NCBI RefSeq assembly: GCF_000743705.1 | Contig: NZ_JQEZ01000001.1 | Span: 1,176,016 to 1,240,015 of the forward strand | Direction: 5' to 3' | Origin: Ruegeria halocynthiae | GTDB taxonomy: Bacteria; Pseudomonadota; Alphaproteobacteria; Rhodobacterales; Rhodobacteraceae | DNA length: 64,000 nt | Shown here: positions 24,475-34,939 of the stretch, in pieces | Numbering within the stretch: the first letter of the stretch is position 1 | Layout: every line of letters begins with the position of its first letter | Program-made: the position numbers and the translations under genes | The notes under the pieces: model-generated | What the model was told of the DNA's origin: nothing | What the model saw: only the letters and a program-made list of their open reading frames with translations | Database searches by the model: none

Positions 24475-25623
24475 ATGGCTTTGGATCTATCCGAGTTGCG
24501 TCAATTGCGGCAGGCATTTCACCGGACCCCTGAACTGGGCTTCAGCGAATTTGAGACCAAGGCCAAAGTGGCGGGCTTGCTGCGCGGCTACGGGCTTGAG
24601 GTTCATGAAGGCGTTGGCGTGGTTGGCGTCCTCAGGGCGGGGCGCGGGAATCGTGCCATCGGATTGCGCGCTGATATGGATGCGTTGCCGATCCATGAGA
24701 CCAGCAAGCACGCATACGCCTCGCGCAATCCCGGTGTCATGCACGCCTGCGGCCATGATGGCCACATGACCATGCTGCTGGGCGCGGCGCAGACGCTGGC
24801 CGCTGATCCCGGGTTCAGCGGCACGGTGGTGTTCTTGTTCCAACCCAACGAGGAACTGGGCCTTGGGGCCAAGGCGATGTTGGATGAAAAGGTTTTGGAG
24901 CGTTTTCCCATCGACGAAGTCTATGCCATTCACAACTTGCCGGGGGCGCCCGTGGGGCAAATGTCCACACGCAACGGGTTGATCTGTTCGTCGGAAAGCC
25001 TGTTTGAGATCACGATCACCGGGCAGGGCGGCCATGCTTCGATGCCGCAGGCGGGGCGTGATGCAATCACGATCGGTGCGGACATCGTTCAGGCTTTGCA
25101 GACCATCGTCGCCCGTAAACTGGCCCCTGGCGCGGGGGCCGTGGTCTCTGTGACCGAATTTCTGACGGATGGTCAGCGTAACGTCCTGCCGGGGCGGGCG
25201 ACGCTAAAGGGCGATGCCAGGGCCCGCCGCCCGGAAGACCGGGACAACATCGAAGCGTACATGCGCCAGATTGCGCAGGGCGTCGCCAGCGCCCATGGCG
25301 TGACTGTGGACGTAAAATTCCAGACTGAATTTATCGAAACAATCAACGCCCCGCTTCCGACCGAGGCCGCAATTCGCGCCGCGCAGGCCGCTGGTCTGGA
25401 GACTGTACCCGACCGACCCCCGATGAGCTTTTCCGAAGACTTTGCGCATTTCGCGGCGGCGATTCCCGGCTGCTTCGTCCTGCTGGGCAATGGTGAGGCT
25501 GGCGCGCACGGGCAGCCGCTGCATTCCAACGATTATGATTTCAACGACGATCTTTTGCCAATCGGTGCCGCGTTCTGGACGAACTTGGTGCGCGACCGTC
25601 TGCCACAGCAGGACGGTGACTGA
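24475..25623 (+). CDS. M20 family amidohydrolase (hippurate/amino-acid amide hydrolase type)
   Basis: A 382-residue metallo-amidohydrolase. Metal-site motifs are visible: GLRADMDALPI, MHACGHDGHMTMLLGAA, FLFQPNEELGLGAK and, at the end, SFSEDFAHFA with HSNDYDFND. A dimerisation insert (ITGQGGHASMPQAGRDAI) follows the usual order of the M20D/hippurate hydrolase group, which cleaves N-acyl amino acids or related amides. The ATG at 24475 has GGAG 6 bp upstream; ATG 24463 is an alternative. It is convergent with ureG (13 bp between stops). The exact substrate is not deducible. Confidence 0.85.
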   Translation: MALDLSELRQLRQAFHRTPELGFSEFETKAKVAGLLRGYGLEVHEGVGVVGVLRAGRGNRAIGLRADMDALPIHETSKHAYASRNPGVMHACGHDGHMTMLLGAAQTLAADPGFSGTVVFLFQPNEELGLGAKAMLDEKVLERFPIDEVYAIHNLPGAPVGQMSTRNGLICSSESLFEITITGQGGHASMPQAGRDAITIGADIVQALQTIVARKLAPGAGAVVSVTEFLTDGQRNVLPGRATLKGDARARRPEDRDNIEAYMRQIAQGVASAHGVTVDVKFQTEFIETINAPLPTEAAIRAAQAAGLETVPDRPPMSFSEDFAHFAAAIPGCFVLLGNGEAGAHGQPLHSNDYDFNDDLLPIGAAFWTNLVRDRLPQQDGD

Positions 25624-25636
25624 CGGCAGGGTGGCG

Positions 25637-26281
25637 TCAAACCGCCCGGGTCCGCGAGGTTCGCGACAGATCTAGCCCGCCGATCTGCGCCAGCAACGTC
25701 ACGATATCGTCGACACCTTGCCTTTGTCGCAATGAGGCAAACACAAAGGGTCGGCCCTTGCGCATTCGGGCGGCGTCGCGGTCCATCACCTCAAGCGAGG
25801 CCCCGACATGGGGGGCAAGGTCGGTTTTGTTGATGATCAGCACGTCTGATTTCGTGATCGCGGGGCCGCCCTTGCGCGGGATTTCCTCGCCCGCGGCCAC
25901 GTCGATTACATAAAGGGTCACATCCGCAAGCTCGGGGCTGAAGGTGGCGGACAGGTTATCGCCGCCGCTTTCGATCAGCACGACCTCGATATCCGGATGG
26001 CGGGTCTGCATCTCGGCCAAAGCCGCCAGATTAATCGAGGCATCCTCGCGGATGGCGGTATGCGGGCAACCGCCGGTTTCTACCCCGATGATCCGGTCCT
26101 GCGGCAGGATCTGCATCCGCATCAGTGCCTCGGCGTCCTCGCGTGTGTAGATGTCATTGGTGATCACCCCGATTGATACCGTGTCGCGCAGCGCCTCGGA
26201 CAGGGCGGCGGTCAGGGTGGTTTTGCCTGCGCCCACAGGGCCGCCGATGCCCACGCGCAGGGGGCCGTTTATGCTGCTCAT
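25637..26281 (-). CDS. ureG: Urease accessory GTPase UreG
   Basis: A 214-residue SIMIBI-class GTPase needed for GTP-driven nickel delivery to urease. Seen: P-loop [13 protein letters not shown] (residues 11-23), [19 protein letters not shown] with the conserved Cys-Pro-His nickel site, [20 protein letters not shown] and the NKTD guanine motif. It overlaps ureF by 4 bp (ATGA at 26278-26281) and is the last gene of the urease operon. Confidence 0.97.
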   Translation of the reverse strand: MSSINGPLRVGIGGPVGAGKTTLTAALSEALRDTVSIGVITNDIYTREDAEALMRMQILPQDRIIGVETGGCPHTAIREDASINLAALAEMQTRHPDIEVVLIESGGDNLSATFSPELADVTLYVIDVAAGEEIPRKGGPAITKSDVLIINKTDLAPHVGASLEVMDRDAARMRKGRPFVFASLRQRQGVDDIVTLLAQIGGLDLSRTSRTRAV

Positions 26282-26931
26282 GTTCGGAACATCCTTGAAT
26301 ATTGAGTTTCATGTTTCATCGAGGCGATGTCGGACAGGAAGGCGGTCGAGCCCAGATCATCCAGCCCGGCGTCGATCGCCGTCGTGGCCACCTGCTGGCA
26401 CAGGGGGGTCAGGTCACGGATCAGCCGCTGGCCTTCGGCCTGGCCCAGGGGCACCAGCCGGGTCGCGCAAGCCACCAGATTGGCCATGAAAGCCTGCAAA
26501 AACATCTGCGCAGTCAGGTGCAGCGGCAGGTGCCGGGCCGCCGCCGCATGTCCGATTGCGACCGGATAAGTCAGGGCTGCCATATCTACCGACCATAGCT
26601 CAGCAGTCACGCCGCAAAAGGCCTCGCCCAGAAGGCGCGTTTCCATCAAACGTTCGGACGAGGCGCAGAATGCCCGTGCGGTCCGGTCGATTTTCGCCAG
26701 ATCATCGGGGTGATCCGCCCTGTAGGATGCGGCTAGCAACAGGCAATCATTGCGCCCCGATCCATGTTCCACCACATCCGCTATCCAGTCGCCCGCATCT
26801 GCGGCGCAGGTCACGCCCCTGCTTTCAATCACCCATTCCAGCCCGTGCGAATAGGCAAAGCCACCCACCGGATAGGCGGGTGACAGCCATTGGGTCAGCG
26901 TCAGGATATCGGCATCAGTGGGCGTGGCCAT
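26278..26931 (-). CDS. ureF: Urease accessory protein UreF
   Basis: A 217-residue helical protein that links UreD to UreG in the urease maturation complex. Characteristic segments are [25 protein letters not shown] near the N-terminus and the C-terminal [19 protein letters not shown] place the start at ATG 26931, just inside the 3' end of ureE; ATG 26949 is possible. Both overlap ureE. Confidence 0.93.
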   Translation of the reverse strand: MATPTDADILTLTQWLSPAYPVGGFAYSHGLEWVIESRGVTCAADAGDWIADVVEHGSGRNDCLLLAASYRADHPDDLAKIDRTARAFCASSERLMETRLLGEAFCGVTAELWSVDMAALTYPVAIGHAAAARHLPLHLTAQMFLQAFMANLVACATRLVPLGQAEGQRLIRDLTPLCQQVATTAIDAGLDDLGSTAFLSDIASMKHETQYSRMFRT

Positions 26932-27367
26932 GGGTCCTGCCGTGGCCATAAGCGCCGCCTTCGGGGGTAAAGGGTTCCACGGTTTCCCGCACCTCGGCAC
27001 CAAGTTTTATCAGCATCTCGCGAATGACATGGTCGTGCTGGATCAATAGACGGTTGCCTTCGATCTGGCAGGGGGTGTGGCGGTTGCCGATGTGCCAGGC
27101 CAGCCGCAGCAGGTTGTCACTGGTCACTTCCAGCAGTTCTTCGGGCGCGGCGACGATTTCGATCTCGCGCCCGTCCTCCAGAACCAGTACGCCGCCATGA
27201 TCCAGCGATTTGGTTTGCGCCAGATCGACAAGAAACGCCTCGCCGTCATCGGTGGCCAGCATTTTACGGCGCAGGAACCGCCCGTCGTAGTCCAGCGAGA
27301 CCTGCGCATGAGGTTGCGACTGATGATGGTCATGATAGATGCGGGCGGTTTTGATCGCGGTGGTCAT
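26915..27367 (-). CDS. ureE: Urease accessory nickel metallochaperone UreE
   Basis: A 150-residue protein with the UreE N-terminal peptide-binding domain (SLDYDGRFLRRKMLATDDGEAFLVDLAQTKSLDHGGVLVLEDGREIEIVAA) and the metal-binding domain (LAWHIGNRHTPCQIEGNRLLIQHDHVIREML). The C-terminal tail is short but His-rich ([11 protein letters not shown]), extra nickel ligands often seen in the family. It lies 17 bp after ureC. Confidence 0.95.
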   Translation of the reverse strand: MTTAIKTARIYHDHHQSQPHAQVSLDYDGRFLRRKMLATDDGEAFLVDLAQTKSLDHGGVLVLEDGREIEIVAAPEELLEVTSDNLLRLAWHIGNRHTPCQIEGNRLLIQHDHVIREMLIKLGAEVRETVEPFTPEGGAYGHGRTHGHAH

Positions 27368-27384
27368 CGGGGCCTCCTGAATTC

Positions 27385-29145
27385 TCAGAACATGAAATAG
27401 CGCTGCGCCATCGGCAGCACTTTGGCGGGTTGGCAGGTCAGCAATTCGCCGTCTGCGCGCACTTCGTAGGTTTCGGGGTCAACGTCGATCTGTGGGGTCG
27501 CATCGTTCAGCAGCAGATCGCGCTTGCCGATGTTCCGGGTGTTGCGCACGGCGACGGTCTGTTTTGCCAGCCCCAGTTTATCACCAATCCCCTCGACCTG
27601 CGCTGCCTCGGAAACAAAAGTGATCGCCGAATGTTCGACCGAGCGGCCATAGGCCCCGAACATCGGGCGGCTATAAACCGGCTGCGGTGTCGGGATCGAG
27701 GCATTGGGATCCCCCATCTGCGCACAGACGATAGTGCCGCCCAGCAGGACCATCTCGGGCTTTACGCCGAAAAAGGCCGGGTTCCAAAGTACCAGATCGG
27801 CGCGCTTGCCCTCTTCTATGCTGCCGATTTCATGGCTCAGCCCGTGGGCGATGGCGGGGTTGATGGTGTATTTCGCGATGTACCGACGCACCCGCAGATT
27901 GTCGTTTTCGCCTGTTTCTTCGGGCAGCCGCCCGCGCTGTTTCTTCATCTTGTCGGCGGTTTGCCAGGTGCGGATCAGCACCTCACCCACGCGGCCCATG
28001 GCTTGACTGTCGGACGCGATGATCGAAAACGCGCCCATGTCATGCAGGATATCCTCGGCCGCAATCGTCTCGCGCCGGATGCGGCTTTCGGCAAAGGCCA
28101 CATCCTCGGGGATGGATTTGTCCAGATGGTGACAAACCATCAGCATATCCAGATGCTCTTCGACCGTGTTCACGGTGAAGGGGCGGGTCGGGTTGGTTGA
28201 TGATGGCAGAACGTGGTCTTCGCCACAGATCTTGATGATATCCGGGGCATGGCCACCGCCTGCGCCTTCGGTATGAAAGGCGTGGATCGTCCGGCCTTTG
28301 ATGGCGGACGCGGTGTTTTCGACAAAGCCGGATTCGTTCAGCGTATCGGTGTGGATCATGACCTGCACATCCAAAGCGTCAGCAACCGATAGGCAACAGT
28401 CGATCGCTGCCGGGGTCGAGCCCCAATCCTCGTGCAGTTTCAGGGCGCAGGCCCCAGCCTTGATCTGTTCCTCCAGCGCGGCGGGCAGCGAGGCGTTGCC
28501 CTTGCCCGCAAAGGCCAGGTTCATCGGAAAGGCGTCGGCGGCCTGCAACATCCGCCCGATATGCCAGGGGCCGGGGGTGCAAGTGGTGGCCAGCGTGCCA
28601 TGCGCCGGGCCGGTGCCGCCGCCCAGCATGGTGGTCAGGCCGGAATGCAGCGCATCCTCGATCTGTTGCGGGCAGATAAAGTGGATGTGGCTGTCGAACC
28701 CGCCCGCAGTCAGGATACGGCCTTCGCCCGCGATGATTTCGGTACCGGGGCCAATGATGATATCCACCCCGGGCTGAGTGTCGGGATTCCCGGCCTTGCC
28801 GATCCCGGCGATACGCCCGTCTTTCAGACCCACATCGGCCTTGTAGATGCCCGAGTGATCCACGATCAGCGCATTGGTGATCACCGTGTCCACGGCCCCT
28901 TCGGCGCGTGTGACCTGCGATTGGCCCATGCCGTCACGGATCACCTTGCCGCCGCCGAACTTGACCTCTTCGCCGTAAACGTCTTCGCGGTGACCTGTTT
29001 CGCGGAACCGGGCTGCGGTTGCGCGATCCACGATCAGGTCTTTTTCAACCTCGATAATCAAATCGGTGTCCGCCAGACGCAGTTTGTCGCCTACGGTCGG
29101 GCCGAACATGGCGGCATAGTCACTCCGACTGATCTTGCCTGGCAT
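27385..29145 (-). CDS. ureC: Urease alpha subunit UreC
   Basis: A 586-residue catalytic subunit hydrolysing urea to ammonia and carbamate, slightly longer than the usual 570. Dinickel-site features are visible: [10 protein letters not shown] (His ligands), [11 protein letters not shown] with the lysine that is carbamylated, [11 protein letters not shown], and the active-site flap [22 protein letters not shown] with catalytic Cys/His. The start [20 protein letters not shown] is conserved, so the 26-bp overlap with the end of ureB is real. Confidence 0.98.
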   Translation of the reverse strand: MPGKISRSDYAAMFGPTVGDKLRLADTDLIIEVEKDLIVDRATAARFRETGHREDVYGEEVKFGGGKVIRDGMGQSQVTRAEGAVDTVITNALIVDHSGIYKADVGLKDGRIAGIGKAGNPDTQPGVDIIIGPGTEIIAGEGRILTAGGFDSHIHFICPQQIEDALHSGLTTMLGGGTGPAHGTLATTCTPGPWHIGRMLQAADAFPMNLAFAGKGNASLPAALEEQIKAGACALKLHEDWGSTPAAIDCCLSVADALDVQVMIHTDTLNESGFVENTASAIKGRTIHAFHTEGAGGGHAPDIIKICGEDHVLPSSTNPTRPFTVNTVEEHLDMLMVCHHLDKSIPEDVAFAESRIRRETIAAEDILHDMGAFSIIASDSQAMGRVGEVLIRTWQTADKMKKQRGRLPEETGENDNLRVRRYIAKYTINPAIAHGLSHEIGSIEEGKRADLVLWNPAFFGVKPEMVLLGGTIVCAQMGDPNASIPTPQPVYSRPMFGAYGRSVEHSAITFVSEAAQVEGIGDKLGLAKQTVAVRNTRNIGKRDLLLNDATPQIDVDPETYEVRADGELLTCQPAKVLPMAQRYFMF

Positions 29146-29452
29146 CTTTCAAAGCCCCCATGATGTGCATGTTGAAACCATAGATGTGCCGCCGCCCCTC
29201 ATACGGCACGAGGGTGACTTCGCGCGTCTGGCCCGGCTCAAAGCGCACGGCGGTGCCGGCCGGGATGTCCAGCCGCATCCCCAAAGCCGTATAGCGGTCA
29301 AAATTCAACGCCGCGTTCACCTCGGCAAAATGGTAGTGGCTGCCGACCTGCACCGGGCGGTCGCCGGTATTGGCCACAACAACCAGCCGCGTGCTGCGAC
29401 CCGCGTTCAGGGTCAGCATGCCCGCAGCCGGAAAAACCTCGCCGGGGATCAT
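29120..29452 (-). CDS. ureB: Urease beta subunit UreB
   Basis: A 110-residue structural subunit: [46 protein letters not shown] is the family hallmark, followed by [27 protein letters not shown]. The ATG overlaps the TGA of the small upstream gene (29449-29452), and the end overlaps ureC. Confidence 0.97.
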   Translation of the reverse strand: MIPGEVFPAAGMLTLNAGRSTRLVVVANTGDRPVQVGSHYHFAEVNAALNFDRYTALGMRLDIPAGTAVRFEPGQTREVTLVPYEGRRHIYGFNMHIMGALKDARQDQSE

Positions 29453-29610
29453 TTCGGCAGCTTTGCGATCAACACGGTTGCGACCAGCGCGGCAACGGCC
29501 AGACCAAGGCCAAGGGTTGCGTAATCGGTGCCATGCGCGTGGATTTGCGTGCCGGTATGGGCCGCAGCAGGACTGGCGAGGATCAGGGCAGGGAGCAGTA
29601 CACGTGTCAT
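29449..29610 (-). CDS. Small membrane protein encoded between ureA and ureB
   Basis: A 53-residue protein. [20 protein letters not shown] is a likely signal or first membrane segment; a His-containing loop ([12 protein letters not shown]) and a hydrophobic helix ([19 protein letters not shown]) follow, ending KLPK. It starts 19 bp after ureA, and its TGA overlaps the ureB ATG (ATGA), so it is translationally locked into the operon. It is below the size many annotations keep. A role linked to urease, nickel or ammonia handling at the membrane is inference. Confidence 0.7.
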   Translation of the reverse strand: MTRVLLPALILASPAAAHTGTQIHAHGTDYATLGLGLAVAALVATVLIAKLPK

Positions 29611-29628
29611 GGAGTTATCCTTTTCGGG

Positions 29629-29931
29629 TCAGCGAATGGGGTTGTGAACGGTCACCAGCTTGGTGCCGTCGGGAAAGGTGGCCTCGACCTGAACGTCGGG
29701 GATCATCTCGGGCACGCCTTCCATGCATTGGTCACGGGTGATCACCTCGGCCCCGGCCTGCATCATGTCGGCAACCGAACGGCCATCGCGTGCGCCTTCG
29801 ACAACGGCGTCGGTGATCAGGGCAATCGCCTCGGGGTGGTTCAGCCGGACGCCGCGCGCCAGCCGCTTGCGGGCGACCTCGGCGGCCATGGCGACCAGCA
29901 GTTTGTCTTTTTCGCGGGGGGTCAGGTTCAT
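29629..29931 (-). CDS. ureA: Urease gamma subunit UreA
   Basis: A 100-residue structural subunit beginning [39 protein letters not shown], with [14 protein letters not shown] and ending [14 protein letters not shown], all conserved. It follows ureD by 1 bp (stop 29933, start 29931). Confidence 0.97.
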   Translation of the reverse strand: MNLTPREKDKLLVAMAAEVARKRLARGVRLNHPEAIALITDAVVEGARDGRSVADMMQAGAEVITRDQCMEGVPEMIPDVQVEATFPDGTKLVTVHNPIR

Positions 29932-29932
29932 G

Positions 29933-30787
29933 TCAGATCATCCAGCATCTGGGGAGGGTGTCGTTGTTCAGTCGCCGCAGGATCGGCAACAGCGCCCGGC
30001 GCAGGGTAAAGCTGCTTTCGGCCAGCATACGGATCACCAGCAGATCGTCCTGAATCAGCGTGGCTCCGGCGCTGTCGGGCAACAGTCGACGAATAGGCTC
30101 AAGCTGACCCTGCGCTGTGTCCGAGGCCAAGACCACCAGCGCCATCGCGCCCGCGCCATTGGCAATATGAGGTTTGGCCAAATGGCTGTGCAGATCGCCT
30201 GTGAACCGCGTGGCATCCAGAAACACGGGTGTATTGCCGCGCCGGATTTCAATCCGGTCGCGCAGGCGGAGGTTGGTCAGCGTCTCGCCCATGGCGGTGC
30301 GGCCAAAGATCAGCGGCTCGACCATCAGGGTGGTTGCGTCCGGGGCCAGGTCGATCAGCAGGCGGCGGTCCAGCGCGCTGCCGTTGAACAGGATGGTTTC
30401 CTGCGGCAGCCAGTTCAGCCGCACCCCGGCATCGGCGCGCAGGTGGTTGGTGATCTGGCCAAACGTCCCGGGCTGCGCTTTATAGGCGCGCTCGCAGGCT
30501 TGGGTTGTCAGGGTCAGGGTCGTGCCAGCGGCAGCGTGCCCGGTGAATCGAAACGAGTCGCCCCCGGTGATCCCGCCTGCGGTGTTCAGCAACACGGCAT
30601 CCAGCCCGTTGCCGTCGGACCGTGGGAACAGGCATTTCAACGATCCCGATTGGCGCAACCCATCCAGAACCGATTTGTCGCCCAAATGCTTTGCACTTAA
30701 ACGCACCGCGCCCATAGCCCGGGGTGGGGGTGCGTCTTGTCTAGGCAATATGGTGTCAATATGGGTGATGGCGGGCCTGCGAAACAT
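29933..30787 (-). CDS. ureD: Urease accessory protein UreD
   Basis: A 284-residue scaffold protein for nickel insertion. Family segments: [65 protein letters not shown] and [16 protein letters not shown]. It is the first gene of the urease operon and is divergent from the ABC transporter genes. The start at ATG 30787 ([11 protein letters not shown]) is plausible; a shorter start at MGAVRLSAK cannot be excluded. Confidence 0.92.
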   Translation of the reverse strand: MFRRPAITHIDTILPRQDAPPPRAMGAVRLSAKHLGDKSVLDGLRQSGSLKCLFPRSDGNGLDAVLLNTAGGITGGDSFRFTGHAAAGTTLTLTTQACERAYKAQPGTFGQITNHLRADAGVRLNWLPQETILFNGSALDRRLLIDLAPDATTLMVEPLIFGRTAMGETLTNLRLRDRIEIRRGNTPVFLDATRFTGDLHSHLAKPHIANGAGAMALVVLASDTAQGQLEPIRRLLPDSAGATLIQDDLLVIRMLAESSFTLRRALLPILRRLNNDTLPRCWMI

Positions 30788-31229
30788 GTGTCGGTGCCAC
30801 GTGTTTCGCCGCTTTTGCGCCGGTGCTCGAATCCCAATCGTACATATTGCGGGTTTTCCGGGTGTGCGATGAAATTTTGACCTCTCATCGGGCGAGACGA
30901 TGAAAAAATAGTCACAAGTGATCAGGGGAAAGGGGCCTTGCCCTCAGCCCCGCCTGAATGCAGACCCTTGATGCGGCTCTCGACGACGCGCGACGCTTGC
31001 CTTGCATTACAACAAAGTTGATATCTTTCAAGAGATACTGACAGAAAGTTGGATTTCTTTTACAATTTACTGCCAGATTTGTTTATTTGTTTACACAAGA
31101 TCGGTGCATTCTTAACAGGTTATTGTGAATTTTTCAGAACCGCCTCCATACTCGAGGACGCGCAGAACTGCGTTTTCGCCCGCTGGAAGAGGAGCCAGTG
31201 GACGAAAGAAAGGGAAATGGGAGGAATTG
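30788..31229. other. Divergent promoter region between urease and ABC operons
   Basis: A 442-bp non-coding stretch carrying the promoters for both divergent operons. The right half (31010-31130) is AT-rich with T-runs and stems, compatible with a promoter. I looked for NtrC-type dyads (TGCAC...GTGCA) and saw none. Confidence 0.5.
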
Positions 31230-32576
31230 ATGACTAATAAATCTGTCACACGCCGCGGCGTGCTGAAGTCTGGTGCCGTTGCGGGCACCGGTCTGGCCCT
31301 GCCTACGATCTTTACGGCTTCGTCGGCTGCTGCCTATACCAATGAACCAACGGGATCTTCGGTTGTTCTTGGCTTTAACGTACCCCAAACCGGGCCTTAT
31401 GCAGAAGAAGGCAACGATGAGCTGCTGGCACAACAGCTGGCGGTCGAGCATCTGAACGGCGAAGGCGATGGCGGGTGCATGAACACCTTTTCGTCCAAGG
31501 CGCTGAAAGGCAACGGCATTCTGGGCAAAAAGGTCGAATTCGTCACCGGCGACACCCAGACCAAATCGGACGCCGCGCGGGCATCGGCCAAGTCGATGAT
31601 CGAAAAAGACGGCGCGATCATGATCAACGGCGGGTCGTCCTCGGGCGTGGCTGTTGCGGTTCAGGGCCTGTGCCAAGAGGCGGGCGTGATCTTCATGGCC
31701 GGTCTGACCCATGCCAACGACACCACGGGCAAGGACAAAAAGGCCAACGGCTTCCGCCATTTCTTTAACGCCTACATGTCGGGTGCCGCGCTGGCGCCGG
31801 TGCTGGCGGCCGAAATGGGCAAGGAACGCCGCGCCTATCACCTGACGGCTGACTACAACTGGGGCTGGACCCAGGAAGAGTCGATCGTCGCCTCGACCGA
31901 AGCCTTGGGATGGGAAACGGTCAACACGGTCAAGACACCACTCGCGTCGACGGACTTTTCGTCCTATATCGCGCCGGTTCTGAATTCGGGCGCGGATGTT
32001 CTGGTTCTGAACCACTATGGCGGCAACATGGTGAACTCGCTGACCAACGCGATTCAGTTCGGGCTGCTTGACAAGGTGGCCAACGGCAAGGACTTCAAAA
32101 TCGTCGTACCGCTGTATTCCGAACTGATGGCCGCCGGTGCGGGCGAGAACATCAAGGGTGTGCTTGGGTCGATGAACTGGAACTGGCAGTTGCAGGACGA
32201 AGGCACCAAGGCGTTCGTGAAATCCTTTGGCGAGAAATACGGCAAGCCGCCGTCCAACTCGGCCCAGACCTGCTATGCGCAGACGCTGCTGTATGCAGAT
32301 GCGGTCGAACGCGCGGGCACCTTCAATCCTTGTGGCGTTGCCGAAGCTCTGGAAGACTTTGAGTTCGACGGTCTGGGTAACGGTCCAACCTGGTACCGTG
32401 GCGCGGATCACCAATGCTTTAAGGATGTGCTGGTTGTGCGGGGCAATGAAAACCCGACCAACGCGTATGACACGCTGGAAATCGTCGAGATCACGCCGCG
32501 TGCGCAGGTCGAATACGATCCCGAACACCCGATGTTTGCCGGTGGCGAACTCGGCAAGTGTAACTCGGGCGCGTAA
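31230..32576 (+). CDS. ABC transporter substrate-binding protein, Tat-exported
   Basis: A 448-residue periplasmic-binding protein of the branched-chain amino acid/amide type. It starts at ATG 31230 with a strong GGGAGG site. The leader SVTRRGVLKSGAVAGTGLALPTIFTASSAAA is Tat-like (twin arginine). The mature part shows VVLGFNVPQTGPYAEEGNDELLAQQLAVEHLN, IMINGGSSSGVAVAVQGLCQE and LVLNHYGGNMVNSL. It heads a five-gene uptake operon facing the urease operon, so urea or a short amide is a reasonable guess, but it does not look like classical UrtA. Confidence 0.85.
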   Translation: MTNKSVTRRGVLKSGAVAGTGLALPTIFTASSAAAYTNEPTGSSVVLGFNVPQTGPYAEEGNDELLAQQLAVEHLNGEGDGGCMNTFSSKALKGNGILGKKVEFVTGDTQTKSDAARASAKSMIEKDGAIMINGGSSSGVAVAVQGLCQEAGVIFMAGLTHANDTTGKDKKANGFRHFFNAYMSGAALAPVLAAEMGKERRAYHLTADYNWGWTQEESIVASTEALGWETVNTVKTPLASTDFSSYIAPVLNSGADVLVLNHYGGNMVNSLTNAIQFGLLDKVANGKDFKIVVPLYSELMAAGAGENIKGVLGSMNWNWQLQDEGTKAFVKSFGEKYGKPPSNSAQTCYAQTLLYADAVERAGTFNPCGVAEALEDFEFDGLGNGPTWYRGADHQCFKDVLVVRGNENPTNAYDTLEIVEITPRAQVEYDPEHPMFAGGELGKCNSGA

Positions 32577-32687
32577 GGCCTTTGGCCGGTGTCTGGCCGC
32601 CCGACGGGTGGCCAGACACCGGCACACAGATTTGCCGGACCGCACCACATATTTTTTTCGACGCTGACCAACCTTGAGGTAGGGCCA

Positions 32688-33719
32688 ATGGACGCCATCC
32701 TGCTGCAAATTCTGAACGGTCTGGACAAAGGCTCGGCCTATGCGTTGATCGCGCTGGGCCTGACGCTGATCTTCGGCACGCTGGGTGTTGTGAACTTTGC
32801 CCATGGGGCGCTGTTCATGATCGGTGCGTTCTGTGCCGTGTCCGTGCAGAAACTTCTGAACCTGAGTTTTGTGACCCTGGATGAAACCCAGAAGGATTTC
32901 CTGGGTAACCCGCTGAAGGTAGAGACACCTTACGTCCAATCCTGGTTCGGCCCCGAGGTCGGCGCGACGATCATCGACTGGTCTGTGCCGCTGGCCATTT
33001 TGTTCGCGATCCCGATCATGTTGATGGTTGGTTACGTGATGGAGCGCGGGCTGATCAAACACTTCTACAAGCGCCCGCACGCGGATCAGATTCTTGTGAC
33101 CTTTGGCCTGGCCATCGTTATGCAAGAGGTCGTCAAATATTTCTTCGGCGCCAACCCGATCCAGACCCCACCGCCCGAAGCGCTGAGCGGATCTGTCGAT
33201 CTGGGCATCATGATCGGCTTTGACACCAACGCGATCATCTATCCGATCTGGCGATTGGTCTATTTCGCTTTTGCCGTGGGCATTATCGGGGCCGTGTTCT
33301 CATTCCTGCAATTCACTACATTCGGGATGGTCGTGCGGGCCGGGATGGCCGACCGGGAAACCGTGGGTTTGTTGGGCATCAACATCGACCGCCGCTTTAC
33401 CATCATGTTCGGCATCGCCGCCGCCGTGGCGGGCCTTGCCGGGGTGATGTACGGGCCGCTGAACCCGCCGAACTATCACATGGGGATGGACTTTCTGGTC
33501 CTCAGCTTTGTTGTGGTTGTTGTGGGCGGTATGGGGTCCTTGCCCGGCGCGGTACTGGCGGGGTTCCTTCTGGGCATCCTTGAAAGTTTTGCTTCGACAA
33601 CCTGGGCGACCACCACAATCCCGGGCATCAATCAGATCATCATCTACCTTGTTGCCATCATCGTGCTGCTGACGCGTCCGCGCGGGCTGATGGGGCGCAA
33701 GGGTGTGATGGAGGAATAA
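32688..33719 (+). CDS. Branched-chain-type ABC transporter permease (LivH-like)
   Basis: A 343-residue membrane protein from ATG 32688 (GAGGTAGGG upstream). It starts MDAILLQILNGLDKGSAYALIALGLTLIFGTLGVVNFAHGALFMIGAF, the LivH/UrtB signature, and has VVVVGGMGSLPGAVLAGFLLGILES, the EAA-like loop contacting the ATPases. It carries a periplasmic insert of about 60 residues after the second helix pair. Confidence 0.88.
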   Translation: MDAILLQILNGLDKGSAYALIALGLTLIFGTLGVVNFAHGALFMIGAFCAVSVQKLLNLSFVTLDETQKDFLGNPLKVETPYVQSWFGPEVGATIIDWSVPLAILFAIPIMLMVGYVMERGLIKHFYKRPHADQILVTFGLAIVMQEVVKYFFGANPIQTPPPEALSGSVDLGIMIGFDTNAIIYPIWRLVYFAFAVGIIGAVFSFLQFTTFGMVVRAGMADRETVGLLGINIDRRFTIMFGIAAAVAGLAGVMYGPLNPPNYHMGMDFLVLSFVVVVVGGMGSLPGAVLAGFLLGILESFASTTWATTTIPGINQIIIYLVAIIVLLTRPRGLMGRKGVMEE

Positions 33720-33722
33720 TCA

Positions 33723-34928
33723 ATGTTGGGACTGAACAAAAAAGACACCAGCCTGCTGATTGTCGTTGCCTTGCTGACCATGTTGGCCCCTTTCATCCTG
33801 AACCCGTTTCCCGAAGGCAGCGCTATGGCGCAGTTCAACGCCGGTTACCCGGACCTGATGCAGCGGTTCGTAATTTTCGGCATCTTCGCCATCGGATTCA
33901 ACATTCTGTTCGGCCTGACCGGGTACCTGTCCTTTGGGCACGCGGCGTTTCTGGGGGTGGGGTCTTATTCCGCCGTGTGGATGTTCAAGCTGCTCAGCTA
34001 TAACGTCGTTCCTGCCATCGCGCTGAGCGTTGTGGTGGCGGGCCTGTTCTCGCTGCTGATCGGGTTTGTCAGCCTACGTCGGTCCGGCATCTATTTCTCG
34101 ATCCTGACGCTGGCCTTTGCGCAAATGAGCTTTGCGTTGGCCTACTCGGTGCTGTCAAATCCCAAGTTCAACCTGACCAACGGGGAAACCGGCCTTCAGG
34201 TTTATGCGGATGACCCGCAGATCCTACAGGGGGCCAACGCGCCGGACTTGCCGCATCTGTTCGGCCTGCCGATGCGATCGACCTATACGATGGACCTGGG
34301 CGCGTGGAGCTTTGACTTCAATGCGGGCTATTACTTGTGCGCGGTGGTCCTGATGGTTGTCTTCTACCTGGCAATCCGCATCTTCCGGTCACCCTTTGGC
34401 ATGATGCTGCGGGCGGTGAAATCGAACCAGCAGCGGATGAACTATACCGGCCTGAACTCTAAACCTTATATGCTGGCGGCGTTTGTCATATCTGGCATGT
34501 ATGCCGGTCTGGCCGGCGGTTTGATGGCGGCGATGGATCCGTTGGCCGGCGCGGAACGGATGCAGTGGACCGCCAGTGGTGAGGTCGTTTTGATGACCAT
34601 CCTCGGCGGTACCGGCACGTTGATCGGCCCGGTTCTGGGCGCGGGTTTCATCAAGTACTTCGAGAACATCTTTTCAAAGATCAACGACAACGTGCTGCAC
34701 AGCTGGTTCAGCTTCCTGCCTGACGGGTTAGAGGACGCGGTCGTGTTCGTGATCCACCCCTTTATCGGTAAAGGTTGGCACCTGACGCTGGGCATCTTGT
34801 TCATGCTGGTGGTGATCTACCTGCCCGGTGGTCTTGTCGAAGGGGGGCAGCGTCTGCGGGGCTGGTTCAGGCGCAAGAAAAAAGGTGCCGACGATGCACC
34901 GTCCGGCAAAACCGAACCTGCGGAATAA
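33723..34928 (+). CDS. Branched-chain-type ABC transporter permease (LivM-like)
   Basis: A 401-residue membrane protein starting 3 bp after the first permease. [47 protein letters not shown] and [27 protein letters not shown] are the LivM/UrtC signatures. The cytosolic tail ends in a Lys/Arg- and acid-rich stretch ([19 protein letters not shown]). Confidence 0.88.
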   Translation: MLGLNKKDTSLLIVVALLTMLAPFILNPFPEGSAMAQFNAGYPDLMQRFVIFGIFAIGFNILFGLTGYLSFGHAAFLGVGSYSAVWMFKLLSYNVVPAIALSVVVAGLFSLLIGFVSLRRSGIYFSILTLAFAQMSFALAYSVLSNPKFNLTNGETGLQVYADDPQILQGANAPDLPHLFGLPMRSTYTMDLGAWSFDFNAGYYLCAVVLMVVFYLAIRIFRSPFGMMLRAVKSNQQRMNYTGLNSKPYMLAAFVISGMYAGLAGGLMAAMDPLAGAERMQWTASGEVVLMTILGGTGTLIGPVLGAGFIKYFENIFSKINDNVLHSWFSFLPDGLEDAVVFVIHPFIGKGWHLTLGILFMLVVIYLPGGLVEGGQRLRGWFRRKKKGADDAPSGKTEPAE

Positions 34929-34939
34929 GGGGCGCGATC

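Noticed and set aside
31134..33125. 663-codon open frame antisense to the ABC binding protein and permease
   Set aside because: It lies wholly across two clear genes on the other strand, has low-complexity His/Arg/Gln-rich translation and no domain: a shadow of GC-rich codon bias.
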